Source of the DNA: Candidatus Zhuqueibacterota bacterium
GTDB lineage: Bacteria > BS750m-G25
DNA length: 50,472 nucleotides
Direction: 5' to 3'
Assembly (NCBI GenBank): GCA_016783505.1
Contig: JADHWK010000014.1
Location: forward strand, 1-50,472
Under the pieces are notes generated by a model. The model worked only from the letters and a program-made list of their open reading frames with translations, was not told where the DNA came from and did not search any database. Positions 24,848 to 31,457 of the stretch are shown piece by piece (within the stretch, counting starts at the first letter, position 1; each line of letters starts with the position of its first letter). Made by a program: the position numbers and the translations under genes.

Positions 24848-24983
24848 ATGGTGAAGATGATACTGGGAAAAGAAGAAGCCGAGAAATTACTTGGTATATC
24901 AACACGTAAGGTTTTGGATCTAGCGTGAGCAAGAATCTTCCTACCTTCAAAATCAGTATAAAGAATTTTAATCTGTTTTGACA
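24848..24983 (+). pseudogene. Broken duplicate of the excisionase-like HTH gene
   Basis: AGGAGG (24837-24842) then MVKMILGKEEAEKLLGISTR KVLDLA, ending at TGA (24926-24928). After a frame change, NLPTFKISIKNFN continues, matching the intact gene at 25834 (RIPSFKIGKAVKF). One nonsense codon plus a frameshift inactivate it. Confidence 0.8.
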
Positions 24984-25008
24984 AAGTCAGGTTGTAAAGA
25001 GGTGAGTC

Positions 25009-25692
25009 ATGGAGTACAAATTCGGCACAATCTTTCCGCTTGATGAACTTATTTCGAAGTCGAATAAAAGATTAAATGAATTATTAAAGCCAAAAACCGA
25101 AGAGGAAGAAGTACGCAAGGTAATGTTAAATGTTTACCGTAGAAATGCAAGACCTTTTATGTATGAAGCTGTTGCACCAGAGTTGGAGAAAGGTAATTTA
25201 AAACCATTTTATCAAATGATAAAAGAGCACCCCATATGGCTAAGTGAAGAATGGGTTATTGATATCCTCTGTAAATGGAGGAATGAATTTATAGAGGCTT
25301 TGAAATTAGATGATGAAGAAAAAGATAAAGAAAAAAAGATCAAAGAGTTAAAAAAACGTTTCCGAAGAATCGGGGGTTCTTTATGGCCTAATCCAAAGAA
25401 AATATTAGATGGATTATCTGGAGACATCATTGATAAATTGTATCGCGACTATAAGGATAAAATGAATTTGTATAGAAGAATCAAGAGAAGTTTAAAGAGA
25501 AGGTGCAAGAACCCCAAGAAAATTCCTCCTAGCCTTGTTAAATCATTATCTTTTGAATATGAAGTGCCCGAGGATGAAATATTGAAATCACAAAAAAAGT
25601 CTCCCTATAAGCTTGCTTTGGAAATAATAGCAAAAGATCATCATAAATCTGGCGAGACTATTAGAGGATACTTCAAAAGAATTATGGAATAG
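25009..25692 (+). CDS. Hypothetical charged protein of the island
   Basis: 227 aa from ATG 25009 with GAGGTG 6 bases before. Not recognised. The composition is strongly Lys/Glu rich, with a helical, possibly coiled-coil segment (LKLDDEEKDKEKKIKELKKRFRR) and basic stretches (YRRIKRSLKRRCKNPKKIPP) that could bind nucleic acid. The C-terminus (SPYKLALEIIAKDHHKSGETIRGYFKRI) resembles the helices of a small HTH but not a named family. It sits between the two copies of the HTH gene, the position where mobile elements often keep replication or regulatory genes. Function unknown. Confidence 0.6.
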   Translation: MEYKFGTIFPLDELISKSNKRLNELLKPKTEEEEVRKVMLNVYRRNARPFMYEAVAPELEKGNLKPFYQMIKEHPIWLSEEWVIDILCKWRNEFIEALKLDDEEKDKEKKIKELKKRFRRIGGSLWPNPKKILDGLSGDIIDKLYRDYKDKMNLYRRIKRSLKRRCKNPKKIPPSLVKSLSFEYEVPEDEILKSQKKSPYKLALEIIAKDHHKSGETIRGYFKRIME

Positions 25693-25778
25693 GCTAAAAA
25701 TGGTTACGAAATAGACAAAATTGTTAACCATTTGAAAACATCATTTTTATAGCTTTTCAGCTCTACATTATTTAAATT

Positions 25779-25822
25779 AAACCCGGGGCCGCAATAATTA
25801 ATAGCCCTGGGTTTTTATTTTT
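25779..25822 (+). promoter_or_regulatory. Fourth copy of the hairpin: attenuator-like leader of the HTH gene
   Basis: AAACCCGGGG (25779-25788) pairs along its full length (one G-T) with CCCTGGGTTT (25805-25814), with loop CCGCAATAATTAATAG in the middle, and is followed by TTTTATTTTT and then AGGAGG of the HTH gene. As an intrinsic terminator just ahead of the ribosome site it should limit HTH expression unless read through. Confidence 0.6.
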
Positions 25823-25833
25823 AGGAGGTCTTA

Positions 25834-26028
25834 ATGGAAAAGCGTATACTGGGAAAAGAAGAAGCAGCTCGATTACTGGGTATTTCTACGCGCAAGGTTC
25901 TAGATTTGGCTAGGGCGAAAAGAATCCCAAGTTTTAAGATTGGTAAAGCGGTAAAATTTGATATTCGTGACATTGAAATGTGGATTGTCGGTCTTAAGGA
26001 AAGCAATAAAAATTCAGTGTTACTCTAA
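25834..26028 (+). CDS. Excisionase-family / MerR-type helix-turn-helix protein
   Basis: 64 aa with AGGAGG 5 bases before ATG 25834. The sequence LGKEEAARLLGISTRKVLDLARAKRIPSFKIGKAVKFDIRDIEMWI is a complete winged-HTH of the excisionase (Xis/AlpA) type: helix 1 EEAARLLG, recognition helix STRKVLDLARAKRIP, wing FKIGKAVKFD. Such proteins bind attachment arms and direct excision or act as repressors. Two tyrosine recombinases follow downstream, and a hairpin attenuator precedes it. A broken duplicate lies at 24848. Probable directionality factor of the island. Confidence 0.8.
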   Translation: MEKRILGKEEAARLLGISTRKVLDLARAKRIPSFKIGKAVKFDIRDIEMWIVGLKESNKNSVLL

Positions 26029-26050
26029 AGGTTTTTTAATTTCTCATTCT

Positions 26051-26327
26051 TTTATGTACACCGGATTATCATTTCATGTCGAATATTCTTAGAACCCTGG
26101 TGAGAAGGTATAAAGGACGTTACAACTCCTTGTAATTTAAAAAGATGTTTCTTTATGTATGGTGTATTCTTAATGATAAGTTTTATGTATTTGGGGACTT
26201 GGGATGAATTGTAATATTTCGTAACCTAATGTTCTATTTTTAATCAAATTGTAACATTAAATTAGAAATTATGTATAACTCTTTGCAAAATAACTTTGGG
26301 TTAGTTGACCAAAAGATGATACATAAA
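26051..26327. promoter_or_regulatory. Cluster of TTTATGTA sites upstream of the recombinase gene
   Basis: TTTATGTA occurs at 26051-26058, 26152-26159 and 26182-26189, once as ATTATGTA (26268-26275), and inverted as TACATAAA at 26320-26327. GTAAC-type motifs (GTTACAACTCCTTGTAA near 26119, GTAATATTTCGTAAC near 26211) lie among them. The 357-base gap 26029-26418 has no gene. Candidate operator or accessory recombination sites. Confidence 0.45.
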
Positions 26328-26418
26328 ATGTAAAAGAATGTATCGATATTTAGCATTCTGTATTATGGTGTAGTTAGTTGAATTTATGTTTATGTGGTTA
26401 AGATTGGAGGATGGGACA

Positions 26419-28107
26419 ATGAAATTTACAAATTTACTTGAGGTATTCGAAGAATATTTTGATCGTCATCCGGAATCCACTAGTAGAAGAAGCATGACCA
26501 AAACATCGCTGGTATACACTGCCCGGGCGTTTGGCGTTGTTTCACCTGCAGATATTAAAGTAGAATGCTTAGGATCCGCGCCTAAAAAACTCAAGGAACA
26601 CTTGCTAGCCATAGATGGGAAATTGTCAAAGAACTCTATTCGTAACTACATTAGTTTTCTGAATCGCCTAATTAATGATTCAACAACTGAGGGCATTATT
26701 TCAAAAATGGAGTGGGAAGATGAATTGTCGAAGATGTGGAAAAGAATATTTAATTCATTAGAGTCTGATACATCATGTGGTTCCTATAAGTGGGGATTTA
26801 GCAAGTTGATGCAGTGGTCAATCAATCATAAATTACATCCAGCAGATCTTTCTAAGGATGACCTATCTAAATTTTGGGAATATTTAAAATCTTTAAGAAT
26901 TTGTATATGGAACTATGCTTATTGGGGTGCAAGAAAATGGTGGCTAAAAGGCCTTGAAAAAGGAATCTTACCTCCACTTGAATTTCCCCATATGTCTTCT
27001 GTTAACAAGTCATACCGGGTGGAAAAGAAAGCTTGGAGCAATCAACTTAAAGGTGAATATCATGACTACCTTAAATGGGTTACTAAAGAGAACAACCCAG
27101 ATCGACCTAGAAAATGTAATCAGAGAAAAATTACCCAAAAAATTGTTTTGGCAACATTTCAGAGAATTGTTGGATATCTTCATAATATAAAAGGAATTCC
27201 CCTTGAAGATATTTCTTTTAAAACAATTTTTAACAAAAACAACATATTAGACATGTTAGAATGGCTGAAACAGCGATTGGGTAAATCGAGTCGATCACAC
27301 ACGATGATCATAAATAGTTTATCAACTATTTCATATCACTATTTAAAATCAGACAACAAAGAGTGGTTCACTAACCTAAGAAACGCTTATCCAAGTGGTC
27401 CTGTTAAAGACAAAAGAGATAGAATGGTGACTTGGAAAGATTTGAATAGGGTAATTGATGGAATAGATAGTGAAATTCATAAGGCGGTAAGTCAGAAAAC
27501 TAGAAAGAAATCTCAAAACTCACCATATGTCCCAGTTCTTTTCCGGAATAAGCTTATGTTTGTTTTATTGGTTTACCGTGGCTTAAGGCAGAGAAATATC
27601 AGGGAATGCAAATATGAAAATAATGTTTGGAAAGATTCTGAAGGCATATGGAGAATAAAATTTGAGGGTCAAGAAACTAAAACTGGAAACAAAATTATTT
27701 TTCAATTTCCTCCCAAGTTTGTTACTGTATTGGAAGAATACATTGATAAGTATAGACCAGTCTTAATTAAAAATACTAATACAGACTTATTATTTCCCAG
27801 CCGAAATGGAAAGGAGCTACCCTGTACTTCAGTTATCAGGTTAATTAAAGGATTATGTCATAAACATTTAGGTAAAGATATCAATCCACATTTATTTAGA
27901 GATATCTTAGCTACGAGTTATATATTGGAGAACCCAAAGGATTATTTGACGGTTAGCAAAATCTTGGGTCATAGTAATATAAATACAACGCTAAAAATGT
28001 ATTCTCATTTTGAATGTGCTAATGCAGCAGAAGCTTTCGACAAATTCTTTGATTCAAGTATGAAAAATAAATCTCAGGATAATAACGGTGAAATTGAAGA
28101 AAGTTAA
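26419..28107 (+). CDS. Tyrosine recombinase (large, 562 aa)
   Basis: ATG 26419 is chosen because GGAGG lies 8 bases upstream; an ATG at 26386 lacks one. The N-terminal half includes an arm/core-binding-like helical region (for example KLSKNSIRNYISFLNRLIND). The catalytic half has RGLRQRNIRECK (first Arg), NPHLFRDILATS (HxxR box), and ILGHSNINTTLKMYSHF (His and nucleophile Tyr). At 562 aa it is longer than typical phage integrases (about 300-400 aa), with extra N-terminal sequence not recognised. It is the first of a recombinase / zinc-ribbon / recombinase run; AT-rich. Confidence 0.85.
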   Translation: MKFTNLLEVFEEYFDRHPESTSRRSMTKTSLVYTARAFGVVSPADIKVECLGSAPKKLKEHLLAIDGKLSKNSIRNYISFLNRLINDSTTEGIISKMEWEDELSKMWKRIFNSLESDTSCGSYKWGFSKLMQWSINHKLHPADLSKDDLSKFWEYLKSLRICIWNYAYWGARKWWLKGLEKGILPPLEFPHMSSVNKSYRVEKKAWSNQLKGEYHDYLKWVTKENNPDRPRKCNQRKITQKIVLATFQRIVGYLHNIKGIPLEDISFKTIFNKNNILDMLEWLKQRLGKSSRSHTMIINSLSTISYHYLKSDNKEWFTNLRNAYPSGPVKDKRDRMVTWKDLNRVIDGIDSEIHKAVSQKTRKKSQNSPYVPVLFRNKLMFVLLVYRGLRQRNIRECKYENNVWKDSEGIWRIKFEGQETKTGNKIIFQFPPKFVTVLEEYIDKYRPVLIKNTNTDLLFPSRNGKELPCTSVIRLIKGLCHKHLGKDINPHLFRDILATSYILENPKDYLTVSKILGHSNINTTLKMYSHFECANAAEAFDKFFDSSMKNKSQDNNGEIEES

Positions 28108-28136
28108 GCCAACTCATATCATTAAAGAGGTGAATT

Positions 28137-28388
28137 ATGGATTGCCCATATTGCCAAGGGAAAACCCAAACAATCAGAAGTCTAAATCAAGGACCTTGGA
28201 GATCCAGGAAGCGTAGATGTTTCGATTGTAATTGTGAATTTAATACGATTGAAGCTCCGATTGATTGTTTGAAATCGAATCGTTTAAAGTCCGACAGAGC
28301 ATTTTCCGAAATGTTCGATCTTGCATTGAGTACAAACCTTGAAGTATTAAGGCCTCTGTTTGAGACTGATTTTTTAAAATTACAATAA
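28137..28388 (+). CDS. Small zinc-ribbon protein, NrdR-like N-terminus
   Basis: 83 aa, 30 bases after the large recombinase, with AGAGGTG before ATG 28137. MDCPYCQGKTQTIRSLNQGP then RRCFDCNCEFNTIEAPID resembles the zinc ribbon plus FTTYE segment that opens NrdR repressors (CPxC at the start, CxxC later), but the ATP-cone that follows in NrdR is missing. The remaining 40 residues are helical and unassigned. Probably a DNA-binding regulator of the element rather than a ribonucleotide reductase regulator. Confidence 0.65.
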   Translation: MDCPYCQGKTQTIRSLNQGPWRSRKRRCFDCNCEFNTIEAPIDCLKSNRLKSDRAFSEMFDLALSTNLEVLRPLFETDFLKLQ

Positions 28389-28453
28389 ACCAAATCCTTA
28401 GAAAAACATATTGCTAATCAGGAATTTTATTATTATATTTACAGAGGTAGTAA

Positions 28454-29440
28454 TTGGCATCCTTACGTAAAAGACAGTTAAAGCACGGATGGACTTGGGT
28501 TTTAGACTATTCCATTTATGGTAGACGCAAAATTATTAGCACCGGGACTCAAGATCGTAAGACAGCAGAGCTAATAAAAAAGGATATTGAACTAAATATT
28601 GCGAAAAGGAGATTCGATCTTTTACCCCAAAAGCCCAAGGTTGTCTTTTTAAAAGATTTTTATAAGGAATATTACAACTTTAGCAAGCAAAGAAAAAGTA
28701 AAAACACCTCTTACATAGATAAACATTGTCTCAAATTATTCAAGGCTTTTGTGGGTAATATTAGTTTAACACAACTTAATACACGAATTGCTGAAAGATA
28801 TATCTCCCATAGACTCACTAAAGTCAGACCTACAACTGTAAATATTGAAACTAGAAGCCTAAAATGCGCCTTTAACCATGCAATAAGGTGGGGATATTTA
28901 AGAGAAAATCCTTTTGCAGAAATAAAGCAGTTAAAAGTGAATTTAAGCCCGCCCCGCTTCCTTACATTAGAAGAAATAAAAAAACTCCGAGAGGTAATAA
29001 AAGACAAAAAATTTAAAATCCTCATAGAATTTTATTTAAACACCGGTGCTAGGAGAATGGAAGCCCTCACCTTAACATGGAAAGACATAGACGCTCATAA
29101 CAACACAATTATATTAAGGGGGAAAGGGGGAAAAAGCAGGAGAATACCAATAAAGAAGAAACTAATAGACTTATTGAATACTTTAGAGCCAGAGTTGTTC
29201 GATTACAGACCTGATTATGTTGACCACAAGTTTAAGAATTATTGCAGAAAGGTAGGGATTTGTGATATATCTATTCATAACCTAAGAAAAACATATGCCA
29301 GCTATTTAGTAATGAGTTATGTTTCCATATTCGAGGTGTCAAAATTACTGGGCCATTCAAGTGTTTTGACCACTGAAAGGCATTATAGCTCTTTAGCGCC
29401 TGATTTTCTTAAGCAATCAATAGAAAAATTGCCATATTAG
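28454..29440 (+). CDS. Tyrosine recombinase / integrase next to the right attachment site
   Basis: 328 aa from TTG 28454 with AGAGGTAG upstream. The N-terminus has the usual integrase opening (RKRQLKHGWTWVLDYSIYGRR) and a SAM-like core-binding domain (FLKDFYKEYYNFSKQRKSKN). Catalytic residues are visible in order: Arg in NTGARRMEALTL, Lys region RGKGGKSRRIPI, HNLR in SIHNLRKTYAS, His in KLLGHSSVLTTERHY, and the nucleophile Tyr in the last. It ends 79 bases before the intact tRNA-Ser(GCU), the standard place for the integrase of a tRNA-targeting island. It is the most likely enzyme for the 13631/29519 att pair. Confidence 0.9.
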   Translation: MASLRKRQLKHGWTWVLDYSIYGRRKIISTGTQDRKTAELIKKDIELNIAKRRFDLLPQKPKVVFLKDFYKEYYNFSKQRKSKNTSYIDKHCLKLFKAFVGNISLTQLNTRIAERYISHRLTKVRPTTVNIETRSLKCAFNHAIRWGYLRENPFAEIKQLKVNLSPPRFLTLEEIKKLREVIKDKKFKILIEFYLNTGARRMEALTLTWKDIDAHNNTIILRGKGGKSRRIPIKKKLIDLLNTLEPELFDYRPDYVDHKFKNYCRKVGICDISIHNLRKTYASYLVMSYVSIFEVSKLLGHSSVLTTERHYSSLAPDFLKQSIEKLPY

Positions 29441-29450
29441 CATAGAAATT

Positions 29451-29466
29451 GTTACATATCGGTAAC
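29451..29466. promoter_or_regulatory. Right end palindrome GTTAC-N6-GTAAC
   Basis: GTTACATATCGGTAAC, partner of the site at 13768-13783. It lies 11 bases after the integrase stop and 52 bases before the tRNA. Candidate recombinase arm site. Confidence 0.45.
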
Positions 29467-29518
29467 ATCAAAAATTTTTAATAAAATTCTATCTTTATAA
29501 GTATTTGTTTTTATTGAA

Positions 29519-29609
29519 GGAGAGGTGGCCGAGATGGCTGAAGGCGCTCGCCTGCTAAGCGAGTGTGGGGTTAAAAGCTTCACCGCGGGTTCGAATCCCG
29601 CCCTCTCCG
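29519..29609 (+). tRNA. tRNA-Ser (anticodon GCU), restored by the element
   Basis: 91 nt. Acceptor GGAGAGG/CCTCTCC with discriminator G, anticodon stem CTCGC/GCGAG around loop CTGCTAA (anticodon GCT), long variable arm, and T loop GTTCGAATC. Its first 43 bases are shared with 13631-13673, so the 5' half comes from the element and the 3' half from the original chromosome. Any promoter must now also come from the element; only AT-rich sequence with a loose -10-like TATAAG (about 29495) is visible. Confidence 0.93.
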
Positions 29610-29696
29610 CTCAGGTAGGATCGTTCCGATAGGGCCGAAAGGTGAAGATATTTGGCCATATTTTTCCGTCAAAATACGTGGGAAGGGAGATGTATA

Positions 29697-30581
29697 ATGA
29701 AATCAAGAGATAGGGTTTTCCCCTCAATTGCCCTGGTATTATTTCTGTTGGTTCCCTTGGTTGTCGCCCGGGGGCAACTCAACTCCTTTAACGCTTCCAG
29801 TCCGTCCGACCTGCTTTTCTTGACCACGGCTGACATCATGCAGGACCATTTCTTTAATCTGGGAATAGAAGCAGAATTCAATGACTATTCCCATCCCGTT
29901 TACGAGAATGAATTCCGCTACGGCCTTCTGGCAAACTGGGCGTTTTTCAACCGGTTTGAATTGGGCCTGCGTATGCCCTACCAGCTATCCTGGTATGTAA
30001 CCTTCCATCAAATATTTAGGGAACAGGAATTTCGGGATCGTGGTCCCGATGACCTCAAGATCCGGGGTAAGCTGAAGATCCTCGGTCACCAGGGGAGGGG
30101 TCTGAGGGTAGCAGTAGGTTTTGAGGCTCTGAAGACAATGAATCCGAGGGAAGAGGGCGACGAAATCTCCCGACGTTGGGATTTCGGTGCCTCCGGCGTC
30201 GTCTCTGTGGGGGGTCAGAAGTTCGGGGTAAATCTGAATGTTCTCCATACGTTCATCAATGAGACTATTGTAACGACCACCTATGGAGAAGTGGGTTTAA
30301 GCAATCTGTTACATGTAGGACTGGGAGTGCGTTTTCCCATTTTTTGGAAGATGATCATGATCCATGAGTTGGTGGTCGAACAGGCGTTTCCGAAATTTAT
30401 TGATCCCGGTTTTATAGAAGATGAGGGTCAGCTTGTGCGTCACCAGTGGCTAACCTGGAATTTAGGGGGGACCTGGGAGTTGGGGAAACATTTCTTTCTG
30501 AGGGGGGCTATTACCCTAAGCTTTCTGGAAGGGTCCTTTGACCTGGCCCGGGAACTGGTGCAGATAAGTTATTCGTTTTGA
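29697..30581 (+). CDS. Exported beta-barrel-like outer membrane protein
   Basis: 294 aa from ATG 29697, with GGGAAGGGAG upstream; an earlier in-frame start lacks one. A signal peptide (about 1-27, ending VARGQ) is followed by strand-like alternation and aromatic residues typical of outer-membrane barrels (FNLGIEAEFNDYS, FRYGLLANWAFFNRFELGLRMPY, LRVAVGFEALK), ending in ...LVQISYSF with a terminal Phe, the classical BamA recognition signature. Not assignable to a named transporter. First gene after the island; possibly it once sat next to lptD and the tRNA genes. Confidence 0.65.
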   Translation: MKSRDRVFPSIALVLFLLVPLVVARGQLNSFNASSPSDLLFLTTADIMQDHFFNLGIEAEFNDYSHPVYENEFRYGLLANWAFFNRFELGLRMPYQLSWYVTFHQIFREQEFRDRGPDDLKIRGKLKILGHQGRGLRVAVGFEALKTMNPREEGDEISRRWDFGASGVVSVGGQKFGVNLNVLHTFINETIVTTTYGEVGLSNLLHVGLGVRFPIFWKMIMIHELVVEQAFPKFIDPGFIEDEGQLVRHQWLTWNLGGTWELGKHFFLRGAITLSFLEGSFDLARELVQISYSF

Positions 30582-30614
30582 ACCTAAATTCGGAAATTCG
30601 ACACTGACCGAAGG

Positions 30615-30698
30615 TTCGCCGTGGCGAAAAAATACTGAATTGTTGATTGTTAATTGCTGATTGTTAAAACATAGGATCAAGTATCAATCAGCAATCAT
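30615..30698. repeat. Hairpin plus inverted heptamer-word array
   Basis: TTCGCC-GT-GGCGAA (30615-30628). Then the words ATTGTTG, ATTGTTA, ATTGCTG, ATTGTTA (30639-30666) and inverse words CAATCAG, CAATCAT (30685-30698). They are the same words as at 5612-5757, 25 kb away. ATCATTTC/CATCAT tracts fill the rest of the gap up to 30781. Confidence 0.65.
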
Positions 30699-30781
30699 CT
30701 CATTATCATTTCCATCATTTCATCATAATCATCAGCGGTTCTGACATTTTCTTTTCTTATCTAAAAAAGTCAGGAAAATTC

Positions 30782-30810
30782 TTGACTTTTATTTTTTGTT
30801 TTATTATATT
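30782..30810 (+). promoter_or_regulatory. Promoter of the signalling cluster
   Basis: TTGACT (30782-30787), 17 bases, TATATT (30805-30810), 50 bases upstream of the HTH-REC gene. Close to consensus; probably drives the three-gene signalling cluster. Confidence 0.75.
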
Positions 30811-30860
30811 GAAAGTAAACAAACAAAACAATTAAAGAAAAAATAACAAGAGGAACAACA

Positions 30861-31457
30861 ATGACTCAGAAACCTTTGACCACGGGAGATGTTGCGAAGT
30901 ATTGTCACGTTACCCCAATCGGAGTGAAGAAGTGGATCCGGTCGGGTAAGCTAAAGGCCTACCGCACGCCCGGGGGACACTATCGTATTAACCGGGATGA
31001 TTTCCGGGGGTTTTTAGGACGATACCAGATGCCCATTAATGAGGGGTTCTTTTCCCCTGGACATCATCGAATTTTGGTGGTGGACGATGAACCAGCGTTC
31101 GTGGATTTCATCATGCAGGCGTTATCTGAGGACAACTCCCATTTCAAGTTTGCCACCGCCGGTGATGGCTTTGAGGCCGGGGTGCAGATGGCAGCATTCC
31201 GCCCCGACCTGATCATTCTGGAAATCATGATGCCTAACATTGACGGGCTAGAAGTATGCAGGCGCATCAAGTCCGACACCGCTACCAGGCACATAAAAGT
31301 CCTGGCGATAACCGGGTTCTACTATCTGAATGATAACATTCAAAAAATGCTTAAAGCCGGGGCCGACCGCTGCTTGGCAAAACCCATTGATCCCGCCGAG
31401 TTGCGCTCCCAGGTTAGAACCCTTTTGGGGCTGAACCGAAGAAGGGAGGACTTATGA
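30861..31457 (+). CDS. Helix-turn-helix / receiver domain regulator with Glu at the phospho-site
   Basis: 198 aa. Residues 5-52 are an excisionase/MerR-like HTH (LTTGDVAKYCHVTPIGVKKW, wing YRTPGGHYRINRDDF). Residues 70-190 are a receiver domain: acidic pair Asp75-Asp76, switch Thr151 (AITGF), conserved Lys174 (AKPI). The position of the phospho-accepting Asp is Glu121 (PDLIILEIMMPNIDG). Glu at this site often mimics phosphorylation, so the protein may be constitutively active or controlled by its abundance. The HTH-before-REC order is the reverse of classical response regulators. It overlaps the next gene by ATGA, indicating translational coupling. Confidence 0.85.
   Translation: MTQKPLTTGDVAKYCHVTPIGVKKWIRSGKLKAYRTPGGHYRINRDDFRGFLGRYQMPINEGFFSPGHHRILVVDDEPAFVDFIMQALSEDNSHFKFATAGDGFEAGVQMAAFRPDLIILEIMMPNIDGLEVCRRIKSDTATRHIKVLAITGFYYLNDNIQKMLKAGADRCLAKPIDPAELRSQVRTLLGLNRRREDL

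Larger units (their letters stand above)
13631..29561 (+). mobile_element. Integrated element (genomic island) at tRNA-Ser(GCU), about 15.9 kb
   Basis: The first 43 bases of tRNA-Ser(GCU) occur at both ends: 13631-13673 (truncated) and 29519-29561 (inside the complete tRNA), with a single mismatch (13646 T versus 29534 A). The break lies just after the anticodon loop, a classic sublocation for tyrosine recombinases. A tyrosine recombinase gene ends 79 bases before the intact tRNA, a second lies upstream, and an excisionase-like HTH gene is present. Many island genes are visibly more AT-rich than their neighbours outside. Internal scars (integrase remnant at 23507, tRNA-Phe half at 24035, broken HTH copy at 24848) show that it is composite. 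No replication or conjugation genes are recognised. Confidence 0.85.

Noticed and set aside
13631-29561. Prophage
   Set aside because: No capsid, portal, terminase, tail or lysis genes; the cargo and recombinases fit a genomic island better.
29610-29696. Riboswitch or leader before the outer-membrane protein
   Set aside because: Only short unpaired stretches; no consistent structure or terminator seen.
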